In this document: piece after piece, positions 40,283-49,048 of the stretch | Numbering within the stretch: position 1 is the first letter of the stretch | Layout of the letters: every line of letters begins with the position of its first letter | NCBI RefSeq assembly: GCF_003860345.1 | Contig: NZ_CP034179.1 | Span: 310,001-374,000 of the forward strand | Reading direction: 5' to 3' | DNA length: 64,000 bases | From: Caenibius tardaugens NBRC 16725 | GTDB taxonomy: Bacteria > Pseudomonadota > Alphaproteobacteria > Sphingomonadales > Sphingomonadaceae | The notes under the pieces: generated by a model | Seen by the model: the letters and a program-made list of their open reading frames with translations, nothing else | The model's database searches: none | Told to the model about the DNA's origin: nothing | Program-made: the position numbers and the translations under genes

Positions 40283-40308
40283 ATCGCACCCGCTGGCGCG
40301 GCGCGGGG

Positions 40309-40629
40309 TTAGTGCGCCGATGACAGCTTCATCAGCACCAGCCCGCTGACAATCAGCACGGCTGCGGCAATCCGCATGGCGGAAACCTGTTCGCCCAGAA
40401 ACACGATACCGACCACGAAAGCCCCGACTGCGCCGATCCCGGTCCAGATCGTATAGGCCGTGCCCAGCGGCAGCGAACGCATGGCGTAGGACAGCAGGGC
40501 AAAACTGGCGATCATCGCCACCAGCGTGATCGCGGAGGGCCCCAGCCGGGTGAACCCTTCGGATTGTTTCATGTAGAAAGCCCAGACGACTTCCAGAACG
40601 CCGGCGATGAACAGATAGACCCAGGCCAC
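40309..40629 (-). CDS. sugE: SMR-family guanidinium exporter (Gdx/SugE type)
   Basis: A 106-residue small multidrug resistance protein with four helices. The essential Glu13 is in GVLEVVWA, and the Gdx-type segment SLPLGTAYTIWTGIGAVGAF (split at TGIG) matches guanidinium exporters more closely than EmrE-like multidrug transporters. It works as an antiparallel dimer exchanging guanidinium for protons. Start GTG at 40629. A hairpin with an ACGG loop in the leader (see separate entry) supports guanidine control. Confidence 0.88.
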   Translation of the reverse strand: MAWVYLFIAGVLEVVWAFYMKQSEGFTRLGPSAITLVAMIASFALLSYAMRSLPLGTAYTIWTGIGAVGAFVVGIVFLGEQVSAMRIAAAVLIVSGLVLMKLSSAH

Positions 40630-40652
40630 GATAGCCTCCTTTCAATGAACCG

Positions 40653-40703
40653 CCGGGCCGTCCCGGACCTGTAACCCATTGAGGGGCCGGGAACGTGGTC
40701 CCG
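40653..40703 (-). promoter_or_regulatory. guanidine-II (mini-ykkC)-like leader
   Basis: On the minus strand a perfect 5-bp stem, ccggg-ACGG-cccgg (40653-40666), has the ACGR tetraloop that defines guanidine-II riboswitch hairpins. It lies 12 nt before the GGAGG ribosome binding site of the Gdx-type exporter. A second stem, cggga/tcccg (40688-40703), lies 21 nt upstream, but its 6-nt loop CCACGT only partly matches. Guanidine-II needs two hairpins, so this is either a degenerate form or a coincidence supported by gene context. Confidence 0.5.
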
Positions 40704-40879
40704 TTGCGCTGTGCCCTAGGTCGCCCCGTCACGGGAGTCAACGACGCCCCTCCCCGCGCCCTTCCCGCCTTTCCGCCGCTTGCGGACAGGCCGGGAGCCG
40801 GTGCGCTTTCCCTCTGTGCGGGGCGCTTGCGAACGGGCATAGGGTGCACATTACGATAACCCATAAGAGAGGATTGCCC

Positions 40880-41305
40880 ATGGACCTGCGCGAGGTCTCC
40901 GACCGTCTGGAGATAAACGAAATTCTCACCCGTTATTGCCACATGCTGGACCTGAAGGACTGGCCCGCGTTCCGCGCCCTGTTTGCCGAGAATGCGACGC
41001 TCGATTTCCGGGCATTCGGTGGCCCGCTGGGCAGCGTGGACGATATCGTCGCGTTTTTGATACCCGTGCTCGACAGCCTGATCGGGTCGGAACACATCGC
41101 CACCACAGTGATGATCGACCTCGATGGTGACAGTGCCACCGCCCGGTCCGCCGCGATCGTGCCGATGACATCGCGCAAGGACGACGGCAGCGAATATACC
41201 CTGTTCAACGGGCTGTGGTACGAAGACCGCCTGACGCGCACCGCCCATGGCTGGCGCTTTGCCGAACGCGTGCAGGTCCGCGCGTTCAACTTCAATCCGG
41301 CCTGA
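40880..41305 (+). CDS. SnoaL-like / NTF2-fold protein
   Basis: A 141-residue single-domain protein beginning MDLREVSDRLEINEILTRYC. The SnoaL_4-type pattern (YCHMLDLKDWPAFRALF, then LYNGLWYEDRL-type strands) is clear. The ATG at 40880 is preceded by AGAGAGGA. Ligand or reaction unknown. It is the second NTF2-fold gene in the window (the other is at 18046) and the two are only distantly similar. Confidence 0.82.
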   Translation: MDLREVSDRLEINEILTRYCHMLDLKDWPAFRALFAENATLDFRAFGGPLGSVDDIVAFLIPVLDSLIGSEHIATTVMIDLDGDSATARSAAIVPMTSRKDDGSEYTLFNGLWYEDRLTRTAHGWRFAERVQVRAFNFNPA

Positions 41306-41404
41306 TCCAGGCACCGCAGACACAGCGATGGCGCGGATGCCAGCACCCGCGCCATCGCATTTTACAGGTTCAGACTGTCCGGAAAACTCCGGGCTGCGTG
41401 GCCG

Positions 41405-41806
41405 TCAGTCGAGCAGATTGGCAGGCACCTTGCCGCCATTGGCCGCCAGTTCCTGCATCACCCGCTTGTGCAGCCAGATGTTCATTTCCGCACTGCCATC
41501 GAGCGCACCGGTATAACCCAGTTCCTGCGCCAGCCCCTTGCGTTCGGCGAGACTGGAATCGAGATTGAGCAGCTTCATCAGATCGACGATCGAGGTTTTC
41601 CAGTTCAGTTGCTGATCGGATTTCGCCGCCAGCCCGTTGAGGATCGCTTCCACATCGACTTCGCTGATGGCCACCGGCGCGGCGGGTGCAGCCGGTGCGG
41701 CGGCCGGGGCAGCTGCCGGGGCGGCGGGGGCGGCCGATGCCGGTGTGGCGGCTTCTGCTTTCTTGCCGAAAATGGCATCCTTGATCTTGCCGAAGAAACT
41801 CATCAT
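41405..41806 (-). CDS. DUF3597 family protein
   Basis: A 133-residue protein. The N-terminal MSFFGKIKDAIFGKKAEA is followed by an Ala/Pro linker and a helical C-terminal domain (VEAILNGLAAKSDQQLNWKT, SLAERKGLAQELGYTG) characteristic of DUF3597. This domain is LysM-associated in related proteins, but no LysM is present here. The start may be either of two adjacent Met codons (41806 or 41803). It is divergent from the DUF937 gene. Confidence 0.85.
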   Translation of the reverse strand: MMSFFGKIKDAIFGKKAEAATPASAAPAAPAAAPAAAPAAPAAPVAISEVDVEAILNGLAAKSDQQLNWKTSIVDLMKLLNLDSSLAERKGLAQELGYTGALDGSAEMNIWLHKRVMQELAANGGKVPANLLD

Positions 41807-41915
41807 CCATCTCCTTCGTTACGGACCTTGCCCCCGTCGTCGGGAAGGTGAAGTATCCACATGACATTGGCAAGTCAGACGGCCAGACCCGACCAAGCGG
41901 CGAAAGGAAACTATC

Positions 41916-42482
41916 GTGAATATTGCAGACGTTCTGAAGCAGACTGGCGCATTGGATACGATTTCACGCCAGCTCGGCATCGATCCGGCCATGGCGCAAG
42001 TGGGCGCCGATGCCCTTCTCCCGGCCATATTGGGCGGCTTCAAGAAACAGGGCGACTCGGGGCTTGGCGGGCTGGTCGATGCGATCGGCAATGCCGGGCA
42101 GAACGATACCGGATCGGGCAATGTGGTGCTGGGCCAGATTTTTGGATCGAAGGATGTCAGCCGCACCGTTGCCGATCAGGCATCGCAAAGCACCGGGATC
42201 GATCCCGCGCTGCTGAAGAAGATGCTGCCGCTGCTGGCCATGGTGGTCACCGCCTATCTCGCGAAAAGCGGCGGTCAGGCAGGCGGCGCTGCAGCCGATG
42301 GCGCAGGCGGCGGTCTGGGCGGCATTTTCGGCCAGATCCTGGGCGGACTGGGCGGTGCACAGGCACAACAGGGCGGCCTTGGCAGTCTGGGCGGGCTGGC
42401 CTCGCTGATCGATCTCGATGGCGACGGCAATCCGCTGGACGATATCCTCGGCATGGCCGCCAAATTCGGGCGCCCCTCCTGA
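41916..42482 (+). CDS. DUF937 family protein
   Basis: A 188-residue protein with the DUF937 helical start (MNIADVLKQTGALDTISRQLG), a glycine-rich linker, and a C-terminal segment LASLIDLDGDGNPLDDILGM that resembles a calcium-binding-like Asp loop. Function unknown. It ends in a shared terminator hairpin with the convergent secA. Confidence 0.85.
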   Translation: MNIADVLKQTGALDTISRQLGIDPAMAQVGADALLPAILGGFKKQGDSGLGGLVDAIGNAGQNDTGSGNVVLGQIFGSKDVSRTVADQASQSTGIDPALLKKMLPLLAMVVTAYLAKSGGQAGGAAADGAGGGLGGIFGQILGGLGGAQAQQGGLGSLGGLASLIDLDGDGNPLDDILGMAAKFGRPS

Positions 42483-42537
42483 CCTGACCCCGCGGTTATT
42501 CCGGCGTCACGCCGGGTTACCCACGCGGCCGAAACGA

Positions 42538-42567
42538 AAAGGGCCAGCCCTTGCGGGCTGGCCCTTT
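42538..42567. terminator. bidirectional terminator, DUF937 gene / secA
   Basis: A 13-bp perfect stem (aaagggccagccc, 42538-42550, with its complement at 42555-42567) encloses a 4-nt loop. Runs of A and T at its two ends allow it to serve both convergent genes. Confidence 0.85.
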
Positions 42568-42592
42568 GCCTGTTCCACAACGGCGGCGGGTA

Positions 42593-45358
42593 TCAGCCGA
42601 CCGCGCCGTGGCAGTGTTTGTACTTCTTGCCCGAACCGCACGGACATTCCGCATTGCGGCTGATATTCATGCCCGCATAGGGATTGTCGATCGGGGCCGC
42701 CGCGCGGGTTGCTTCGTGTTGCGACACCCCACCGCGCAGGCTGCCGAGGATCGCTTCCGAACCAGGCATGGCGGCATCGCCTTCGGCAAGCGCCGCCCAC
42801 GGATCGATGTGGCCCGACAGGAAATCGGGCAGTTCCGGCAGAGACGGCATATCGCCGTCGAAGGCATTGGCGCCTTCCTGCTGCACCTGCAATTCGCTGT
42901 TCATCAGAATGCGCGTCACGTCCTCGCGGATCGTTTCGAGCATACGTTCGAACAGGGCGAACGCTTCCCGCTTGTACTCGTTGATCGGGGTACGCTGCGC
43001 ATAGGCGCGCAGGAACACGACCTGACGCAAGGCGTCGAGCGTGGCGAGGTGTTCTTTCCAGTGATGGTCCAGCCGGTCGAGCAGCACGCTCTTTTCCACC
43101 TGCCGCCAGATCGACGGATCGGTATCGGCGAATTTCGCCGCCATCTTGGCGTCCGCCATCTCCGCCAGCCGTTCCTCGAGGATTTCCGGCTCCAGCGTGT
43201 CTTCTTCCATCCACTGCGCGATCGGCACATCCAGCCCCAGCACATCGGCGGAGCGTTCCTGCAGCGTCGCAACATCCCACTGTTCGGGATAGGAATTGGG
43301 CGGGCAGGCTTCGCCCACCAGCGCATTGACGGTGTCGTTACGCATATCGATCACGACATCGTCCACCGCTTCGGAATCCATGATTTCCGAACGCTGTTCG
43401 TAGATCACCTTGCGCTGGTCGTTCATCACGTCATCGTATTCGACGACCTGCTTGCGGATATCGTAGTTGCGCGCCTCGACCTTCTTCTGCGCAGTTTCGA
43501 TAGCTTTCGACAGCCAGCGCGAACCGATCGCCTCGCCATCGGCAAGGTTGGCGTTCATCATCTTCGAAAACAGCGTATCCGGCCCGAATATCCGCAGCAG
43601 ATCGTCTTCGAGACAGAGATAGAAACGCGACAGGCCGGGGTCGCCCTGACGGCCCGAACGGCCGCGCAGCTGGTTGTCGATACGCCGGCTTTCGTGGCGT
43701 TCGGTGCCGAGCACGAACAGCCCGCCCGCATCGAGCACCTGCCGCTTTTCCGCGGCGATTTCCTGCTTCAGACGCTCAACCGCGGCATCGCGTTCGGCGC
43801 CTTCAGGCATGTCCTTCAATTCATCCTCGATCCGGAATTCGAGGTTGCCGCCCAGCTGGATGTCCGTGCCGCGACCGGCCATGTTGGTGGCGATGGTCAC
43901 CGCGCCCAGACGGCCCGCCTGCGCCACGATATGCGCTTCCATTTCGTGGAAACGGGCGTTCAGCACGGCGTGCTTCACCCCTTCCTGCTTTAGGAATTCC
44001 GACAGCAGTTCCGATTTTTCAATCGACACCGTGCCGACCAGCACCGGCTGGCCGATCTCGTGCTTTTCACGGATAGCCTTGGCAATCGCCTGGAACTTGT
44101 CCTGCGTGTTCTTGTAGAACTCGTCTTCCTCGTCGATGCGCTGCACCGGCAGGTTCGTCGGAATGGTGACGACGTTCATCTTGTAGATGTCGAAGAATTC
44201 CGGCGCTTCGGTCGAAGCGGTACCGGTCATGCCCGACAGCTTCGGATACATGCGGAAATAGTTCTGGTACGTGATCGAGGCCATCGTCTGGTTCTCAGGC
44301 TCGATCCGCACGCCTTCCTTGGCTTCGACCGCCTGGTGCAACCCGTTCGACCAGCGCCGGCCATCCATCATACGACCGGTAAATTCGTCGATGATGATGA
44401 CCTTGTTGTCTTTCACGATGTAGTCGATATCGCGCTTGTACATCACGATCGCGCGCAGCGCCTGATCGAGATGATGCACGACCTGCGTATTTTCCACGTC
44501 ATAGAGGTTGTCGGTTTCGATCAGGCCGATCTCGAACAGCTTCTGTTCGATATGGTCGACCCCTTCTTCCGTCAGCATGACGTTCTTGGTCTTCTCGTCC
44601 GCCTCGTAATACTGGGCGTCGAGATCCTTCACCACCGCGTCGATGGCGATATAGAGTTCGGACTTGTCGTCCGTCGGGCCGGAAATGATCAGCGGGGTCC
44701 GCGCCTCGTCGATCAGGATCGAGTCCACTTCATCGACAATCGCGTAATTGAACGGACGCTGGACCATCTGGTCGCGCGAATGCTTCATATTGTCGCGCAG
44801 ATAATCGAAGCCGAATTCGCTGTTCGTGCCGTAGGTAATATCGGCGGCATAGGCCGCGCGGCGCTGCGCCTCGCCGATATTGGGCACGATCACGCCGACC
44901 GTCAGACCGAGGAACTGGTGGATACGGCCCATCCATTCGGCATCGCGGCTGGCGAGGTAATCGTTCACGGTAACGACGTGGACGCCCTTGCCCTCGATCG
45001 CGTTGAGATAGGTCGCCAGCGTTGCGACCAGCGTCTTGCCTTCGCCCGTCCGCATTTCGGCAATCTCGCCGCGATGGAGCACGATACCGCCCACCATCTG
45101 CACATCGAAGTGCCGCATGCCCAGCACGCGCCTGCCCGCCTCGCGCACCGTGGCGAAAGCTTCGGGCAGGATATCGTCCAGCGAGGAACCATTGGCGAGC
45201 TGATCGCGGAACTTGTCCGTTTGCCCGGCCAGTTCCTCGTCCGAGAAACTTTCGAGCTGCGGTTCGAGCGCGTTGATCCGGTTGACGATCTTATCGAGCG
45301 ATTTGACGTAACGTTCGTTGGACGAACCGAAGAGGCTTTTGGCAATGCCGCCGAACAT
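42593..45358 (-). CDS. secA: preprotein translocase ATPase SecA
   Basis: A 921-residue ATPase that drives Sec-dependent protein export. Visible motifs are MRTGEGKT (Walker A), [26 protein letters not shown], and the zinc-binding C-terminus [13 protein letters not shown] that contacts SecB. Length is typical. It is transcribed from its own leader on the minus strand and follows a small exported-protein gene. Confidence 0.99.
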   Translation of the reverse strand: MFGGIAKSLFGSSNERYVKSLDKIVNRINALEPQLESFSDEELAGQTDKFRDQLANGSSLDDILPEAFATVREAGRRVLGMRHFDVQMVGGIVLHRGEIAEMRTGEGKTLVATLATYLNAIEGKGVHVVTVNDYLASRDAEWMGRIHQFLGLTVGVIVPNIGEAQRRAAYAADITYGTNSEFGFDYLRDNMKHSRDQMVQRPFNYAIVDEVDSILIDEARTPLIISGPTDDKSELYIAIDAVVKDLDAQYYEADEKTKNVMLTEEGVDHIEQKLFEIGLIETDNLYDVENTQVVHHLDQALRAIVMYKRDIDYIVKDNKVIIIDEFTGRMMDGRRWSNGLHQAVEAKEGVRIEPENQTMASITYQNYFRMYPKLSGMTGTASTEAPEFFDIYKMNVVTIPTNLPVQRIDEEDEFYKNTQDKFQAIAKAIREKHEIGQPVLVGTVSIEKSELLSEFLKQEGVKHAVLNARFHEMEAHIVAQAGRLGAVTIATNMAGRGTDIQLGGNLEFRIEDELKDMPEGAERDAAVERLKQEIAAEKRQVLDAGGLFVLGTERHESRRIDNQLRGRSGRQGDPGLSRFYLCLEDDLLRIFGPDTLFSKMMNANLADGEAIGSRWLSKAIETAQKKVEARNYDIRKQVVEYDDVMNDQRKVIYEQRSEIMDSEAVDDVVIDMRNDTVNALVGEACPPNSYPEQWDVATLQERSADVLGLDVPIAQWMEEDTLEPEILEERLAEMADAKMAAKFADTDPSIWRQVEKSVLLDRLDHHWKEHLATLDALRQVVFLRAYAQRTPINEYKREAFALFERMLETIREDVTRILMNSELQVQQEGANAFDGDMPSLPELPDFLSGHIDPWAALAEGDAAMPGSEAILGSLRGGVSQHEATRAAAPIDNPYAGMNISRNAECPCGSGKKYKHCHGAVG

Positions 45359-45461
45359 GGGCGTTATCCTGTTGCTTTATATGTTGAATATAACGAATTT
45401 CAGGCCCTGACCGGCACAGAGTGCAGTCGGGCCGTAAAAAGGGAGAATACGCGAGGACGCG

Positions 45462-45728
45462 TTATTCGCGGGCGCGATCGATCCCGATGCGCACGCCGGG
45501 CGTGCCGGGTGCAGCATAATGCGCCACAAGCCCGCTTTCGCGCAGGGCATGGGCGACGGCCGGTACAGAGGCCAGCGCGGCCTGCTGCTGCCGCCGATCC
45601 GCCGTGACGACGATCTCGAACGCTGCTTCCATGCGGGTTTCGACACCCGCAAGACGCGCTTCAGCGGGGGCTGCCGTGGCGGCAAACCCCGTCAAAATCG
45701 CAAAAAGAGTCAGCAGCTGGCGCAGCAT
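45462..45728 (-). CDS. small exported protein
   Basis: An 88-residue protein. A signal peptide (MLRQLLTLFAILTGFAATAAPAEA) precedes a short soluble domain without cysteines. Family unknown. It lies 103 bases upstream of secA in the same direction, but the gap suggests secA has its own promoter. Confidence 0.65.
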   Translation of the reverse strand: MLRQLLTLFAILTGFAATAAPAEARLAGVETRMEAAFEIVVTADRRQQQAALASVPAVAHALRESGLVAHYAAPGTPGVRIGIDRARE

Positions 45729-45783
45729 AATGCGGCCGAGATAGGGATCATGTGCCCAAAGGTCCAGCGCGAAAGGCGCATTT

Positions 45784-46467
45784 TCAGTCCTTCAGCGCTT
45801 CGGTCTTCACGATCTGGGTAATGGTCACGCGCTTGCTGACCGGCGCACCGGTAGCATCGCGGTAAGGCAGATAGTTCACTTGTGCGGTGCAGAACGTCCG
45901 CTCCGTATGATCGCGCAAGGATGCCGCCGCGTCGCCCTTCAGCGTCTTCTGGTCCTCGGACTGGAAGGTGACAAGGCGGCAGTCCCGCACGGAACCGTCC
46001 CTTTCGACCACGAATGTGCCGGTGATCTGGCGATCGGTCGGCGCCAGGTTGCCTTGGGGAATCTGCCACCGGATCGCATTGGCATAAGTGCCGGAAACAG
46101 GCCTGCCGAGGCGGTCGCGCGCCGGATGGAATCGGGCACGTCGGCTCACCACATCGCACGTCACCGCATCCAGTGCGGCAACGCCGCTGGAACGGGTGAC
46201 CGCGCAATTGCTTACGCCGCCGCTGGCATCCACATGCAGCAGGAACCTGACGGTGCCCGTTTCGCCGTTGCGCATCGCCTGCGACGGATAATCATTGGGC
46301 ATGACCCATGTCGCGGGAGAAGCCACCGGAACGGGCGGTTTTACATTCACCAGCACAGGCGCAGGCGGCGGTGCAACCGGCCCCGGCGGCCTCGCTGGCG
46401 CCGCATGGGCCACCCCCGTGCCGACAGCCATGACCCCGATTGCGAACGCAAATGTTTTGATCCCCAT
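45784..46467 (-). CDS. TonB-like C-terminal-domain protein
   Basis: A 227-residue protein from the ATG at 46467. A hydrophobic signal or membrane anchor (residues 4-24) is followed by a Pro-rich stretch (PARPPGPVAPPPAPV). Next come a TonB C-terminal-like domain (about 55-145, DYPSQAMRNGETGTVRF, GVAALDAVTCDVVSRRARF) and a second strand-rich half (ITGTFVVERDGSVRDCRLVTF) that may be a further copy. It could energise outer-membrane uptake or act as a periplasmic adaptor. No ExbB/ExbD genes are adjacent. Divergent from argJ. Confidence 0.72.
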   Translation of the reverse strand: MGIKTFAFAIGVMAVGTGVAHAAPARPPGPVAPPPAPVLVNVKPPVPVASPATWVMPNDYPSQAMRNGETGTVRFLLHVDASGGVSNCAVTRSSGVAALDAVTCDVVSRRARFHPARDRLGRPVSGTYANAIRWQIPQGNLAPTDRQITGTFVVERDGSVRDCRLVTFQSEDQKTLKGDAAASLRDHTERTFCTAQVNYLPYRDATGAPVSKRVTITQIVKTEALKD

Positions 46468-46552
46468 GGCTGCCGCGATAATCGGCACGCCTTCGCTCGT
46501 CCAGCGCGAAACCGCGTTTACGCGGGGCGAGTGCGACAGTAGAGGGCGTGGC

Positions 46553-47779
46553 ATGGATATCGCCACTTCGCCGCTCGCCCGCCCCTTCCCCGCAATGCCC
46601 GCCATCGCGGGCGCGACACCGCGCATTGCCCGCGCCGGTTACAAGGATTGGGGCCGCTGCGACCTGACCTACGTCGCACTGGATGAAGGCACTGCGGTTG
46701 CCGGGGTATTCACCCGCAACATCTGCTGTTCGAGCGAAGTGGAACTGGGGCGCGACAATATCGGCCAGGGTCTTGCCCGGGCGCTGGTGGTCAACGCGGG
46801 CAATTCCAATGCCTTCACCGGCTATCGCGGGCGCGAGGCGGTGGAACAGATCATGGATCAGGTCGCGGGCCATCTCGGCTGCCCGCGCGAACAGGTGTTC
46901 GTGTCGTCCACCGGGGTGATCGGCGTGCCCCTGCCCAAGGACAAGGCGAAAGCCGGGGTCGAGGCTGCGTTGCAGGCACGGCCCTGCAGCTGGGAGGACG
47001 CCACCCATACCATCGGCACGACCGATACGTTCGCCAAGGGCGCAACCGTGCAGGCCATGGTCGGCGATACCCTTGTCACGCTGAACGCCATCATCAAGGG
47101 CAGCGGCATGATCGCCCCCGACATGGCGACCATGCTGGGCTACATCTTCACCGATGCCGCGGTGGAGCCTGCCTTCCTGCAACAGATCCTCTCGGCCGCA
47201 GCGGATACCAGCTTCAACTGCATCACAGTGGACAGCGACACCTCGACCAGCGACACGATCCTGGCCTTCGCCACCGGCAAGGCGGGCAATGCACCGCTGG
47301 CCAGCTTTGACGATGCCGGGGCCGATGCCTTTGCCGCCGCACTGCACGACATCTGCCTGCAACTGGCCCATCTGGTCGTCCGCGATGGCGAAGGCGCGCA
47401 GAAGTTCATCGCCATTGCCGTGACCGGCGCGGTATCCGACGCCAGCGCGCGCAAGGTCGGGCTGGCGATTGCCAATTCGCCGCTGGTGAAAACCGCCATC
47501 GCCGGACAGGATGCCAACTGGGGCCGCGTGGTCATGGCCGTGGGCAAGGCGGGCGAACCGGCTGACCGTGACCGGCTGTCCATCGGCTTTGGCGGCATCT
47601 GGGCCGCGCGCGAAGGGCTGCCGCTGGCGGACTATGACGAAACGCCTGTGGCCGAACACCTCAAAGGGCAGGACATCTCGATCGAGGTCGATCTCGGCCT
47701 CGGTCAGGGCAGTGCCACGGTGTGGACCTGCGACCTGACGCACGGCTATATCGATATCAACGCCGATTACCGCAGCTGA
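46553..47779 (+). CDS. argJ: bifunctional glutamate N-acetyltransferase / amino-acid acetyltransferase
   Basis: A 408-residue ornithine acetyltransferase that recycles acetyl groups between N-acetylornithine and glutamate in arginine synthesis. The autocleavage and nucleophile residue is Thr193 in GMIAPDMATML; SSTGVIGVPLP and NCITVDSDTSTSD also fit the family. The start at 46553 avoids a long upstream extension with no similarity. The downstream phosphatase-family gene begins 10 bases after the stop. Confidence 0.96.
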   Translation: MDIATSPLARPFPAMPAIAGATPRIARAGYKDWGRCDLTYVALDEGTAVAGVFTRNICCSSEVELGRDNIGQGLARALVVNAGNSNAFTGYRGREAVEQIMDQVAGHLGCPREQVFVSSTGVIGVPLPKDKAKAGVEAALQARPCSWEDATHTIGTTDTFAKGATVQAMVGDTLVTLNAIIKGSGMIAPDMATMLGYIFTDAAVEPAFLQQILSAAADTSFNCITVDSDTSTSDTILAFATGKAGNAPLASFDDAGADAFAAALHDICLQLAHLVVRDGEGAQKFIAIAVTGAVSDASARKVGLAIANSPLVKTAIAGQDANWGRVVMAVGKAGEPADRDRLSIGFGGIWAAREGLPLADYDETPVAEHLKGQDISIEVDLGLGQGSATVWTCDLTHGYIDINADYRS

Positions 47780-47789
47780 GCATCGGCGG

Positions 47790-48599
47790 ATGAGCGCGCT
47801 TGACGAAGAAATCCGCGATCTGCTGCGCTATGCGGCGGAACGCGCGATCCTGCCCCGCTATCGCAATCTCTCCGAACAGGATGTGGAGGAGAAGGCGAAG
47901 GACGATTTCGTCACTATCGCCGATCGCGAAACCGAACAGTTCCTGACCGAGGCGCTGACCCGGCTGGCCCCCGATGTGCCGGTTGTGGGCGAAGAAGCCG
48001 CCCATGCCGATCCTGCGGTGCTGGACCGGCTGGGTGGACCGTGCTGGATTATCGATCCGCTCGACGGCACTTACAATTTCGCGAACGGCCATCCGCCCTT
48101 CGGCATTCTCGTGGCGCTGGCCGATGGTGGGGAAACCCTCGCCGGATGGATTTATGACGCGCTGAGCGGGCGGTTCTGCCACGCGGCCAAGGGCAAAGGC
48201 GCCTTTATCGACGGCGAACGGATCACCGCGCGCACCACGGGGGAAACCCCACCGGTGGCGGCGATTTCGCTGCTGTTCATGGACCCTGCCCGGCGCGAAC
48301 AGGTCACGACGCAGATCGCACCGCATTACCACGTGGTGGATATCCCGCGCTGTGCGGCGGAACAGTATCCGCGGCTGGCGCTGGGGCAGAACGATGTCTC
48401 GATTTTTGAACGCACCCTGCCGTGGGATCACGCGGCGGGCGTGCTGTTCCTCAACGAAGCGGGCGGCAAGGCCGCGCGGATGGACGATACGCCCTATCGC
48501 GTGGACGACCATGCTCGATCCGGCCTGATCGGTGCGGCAAGCCCGCGCCAGTGGGACGATCTCGCCGCGCGCATGGCCCGGATCGCGGACCAGGCGTGA
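47790..48599 (+). CDS. inositol-monophosphatase-family phosphatase
   Basis: A 269-residue Mg-dependent phosphatase. Metal ligands are visible in GEEAA (Glu68-69) and IDPLDGTYNF (Asp89, Asp92), and the third in TLPWDHAAG near residue 213. Family members act on inositol phosphates, 3'-phosphoadenosine 5'-phosphate or histidinol phosphate. The cotranscription with argJ does not settle the substrate; a histidinol-phosphatase role is possible but unproven. Confidence 0.88.
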   Translation: MSALDEEIRDLLRYAAERAILPRYRNLSEQDVEEKAKDDFVTIADRETEQFLTEALTRLAPDVPVVGEEAAHADPAVLDRLGGPCWIIDPLDGTYNFANGHPPFGILVALADGGETLAGWIYDALSGRFCHAAKGKGAFIDGERITARTTGETPPVAAISLLFMDPARREQVTTQIAPHYHVVDIPRCAAEQYPRLALGQNDVSIFERTLPWDHAAGVLFLNEAGGKAARMDDTPYRVDDHARSGLIGAASPRQWDDLAARMARIADQA

Positions 48600-48600
48600 T

Positions 48601-48636
48601 GCCATTGCAAGCGCCGCTGCGGGCCCTTGCAATGGC
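48601..48636. repeat. 11-bp inverted repeat between convergent genes
   Basis: gccattgcaag (48601-48611) has a perfect complement at 48626-48636. It lies between the convergent phosphatase and trxA genes but has no T tract on either side, so it may stabilise RNA 3' ends instead of terminating transcription. Confidence 0.55.
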
Positions 48637-48656
48637 GATCAAGTTCCAGTCGCGTT

Positions 48657-48977
48657 TTAGAGAACGCTTTCCAACCAGCCCTTGAGCTGGCTCTTGGGTG
48701 CGGCGCCCAGTTTCTGCGCAGCGGGCTTGCCATCCTTGAACAGGATCAGCAGCGGGATCGACTGCACGCCGAACTGGCTGGCGATATCGGTGTTCTCCAT
48801 GATGTCGACCTTGGCGATCGTCACCTTGTCGGCCAGCTCTTCGGAAATTTCCTCGAGCGCCGGGGCGATCATCTTACAGGGGCCGCACCAGTCCGCCCAG
48901 AAATCGACCAGCACGGGCTTGTCGGAATTGAGAACCTCGTCTGAAAAATTCGCGTCGGTGACGGCTTTGGTCGGCAT
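48657..48977 (-). CDS. trxA: thioredoxin
   Basis: A 106-residue cytoplasmic dithiol reductant with the active site WCGPCK (Cys31, Cys34) and the cis-proline segment QSIPLLILFKDG. It lies 71 bases downstream of addA on the same strand, at the end of the long divL-to-addA gene run, though the gap allows its own promoter. Confidence 0.98.
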   Translation of the reverse strand: MPTKAVTDANFSDEVLNSDKPVLVDFWADWCGPCKMIAPALEEISEELADKVTIAKVDIMENTDIASQFGVQSIPLLILFKDGKPAAQKLGAAPKSQLKGWLESVL

Positions 48978-49048
48978 GTGTGACTCCTTGTGTTGGCGCC
49001 AATCTAGGCACCCAGCCCGCCCTTGCCAATAAGCAGGCCGGAAAAGGA

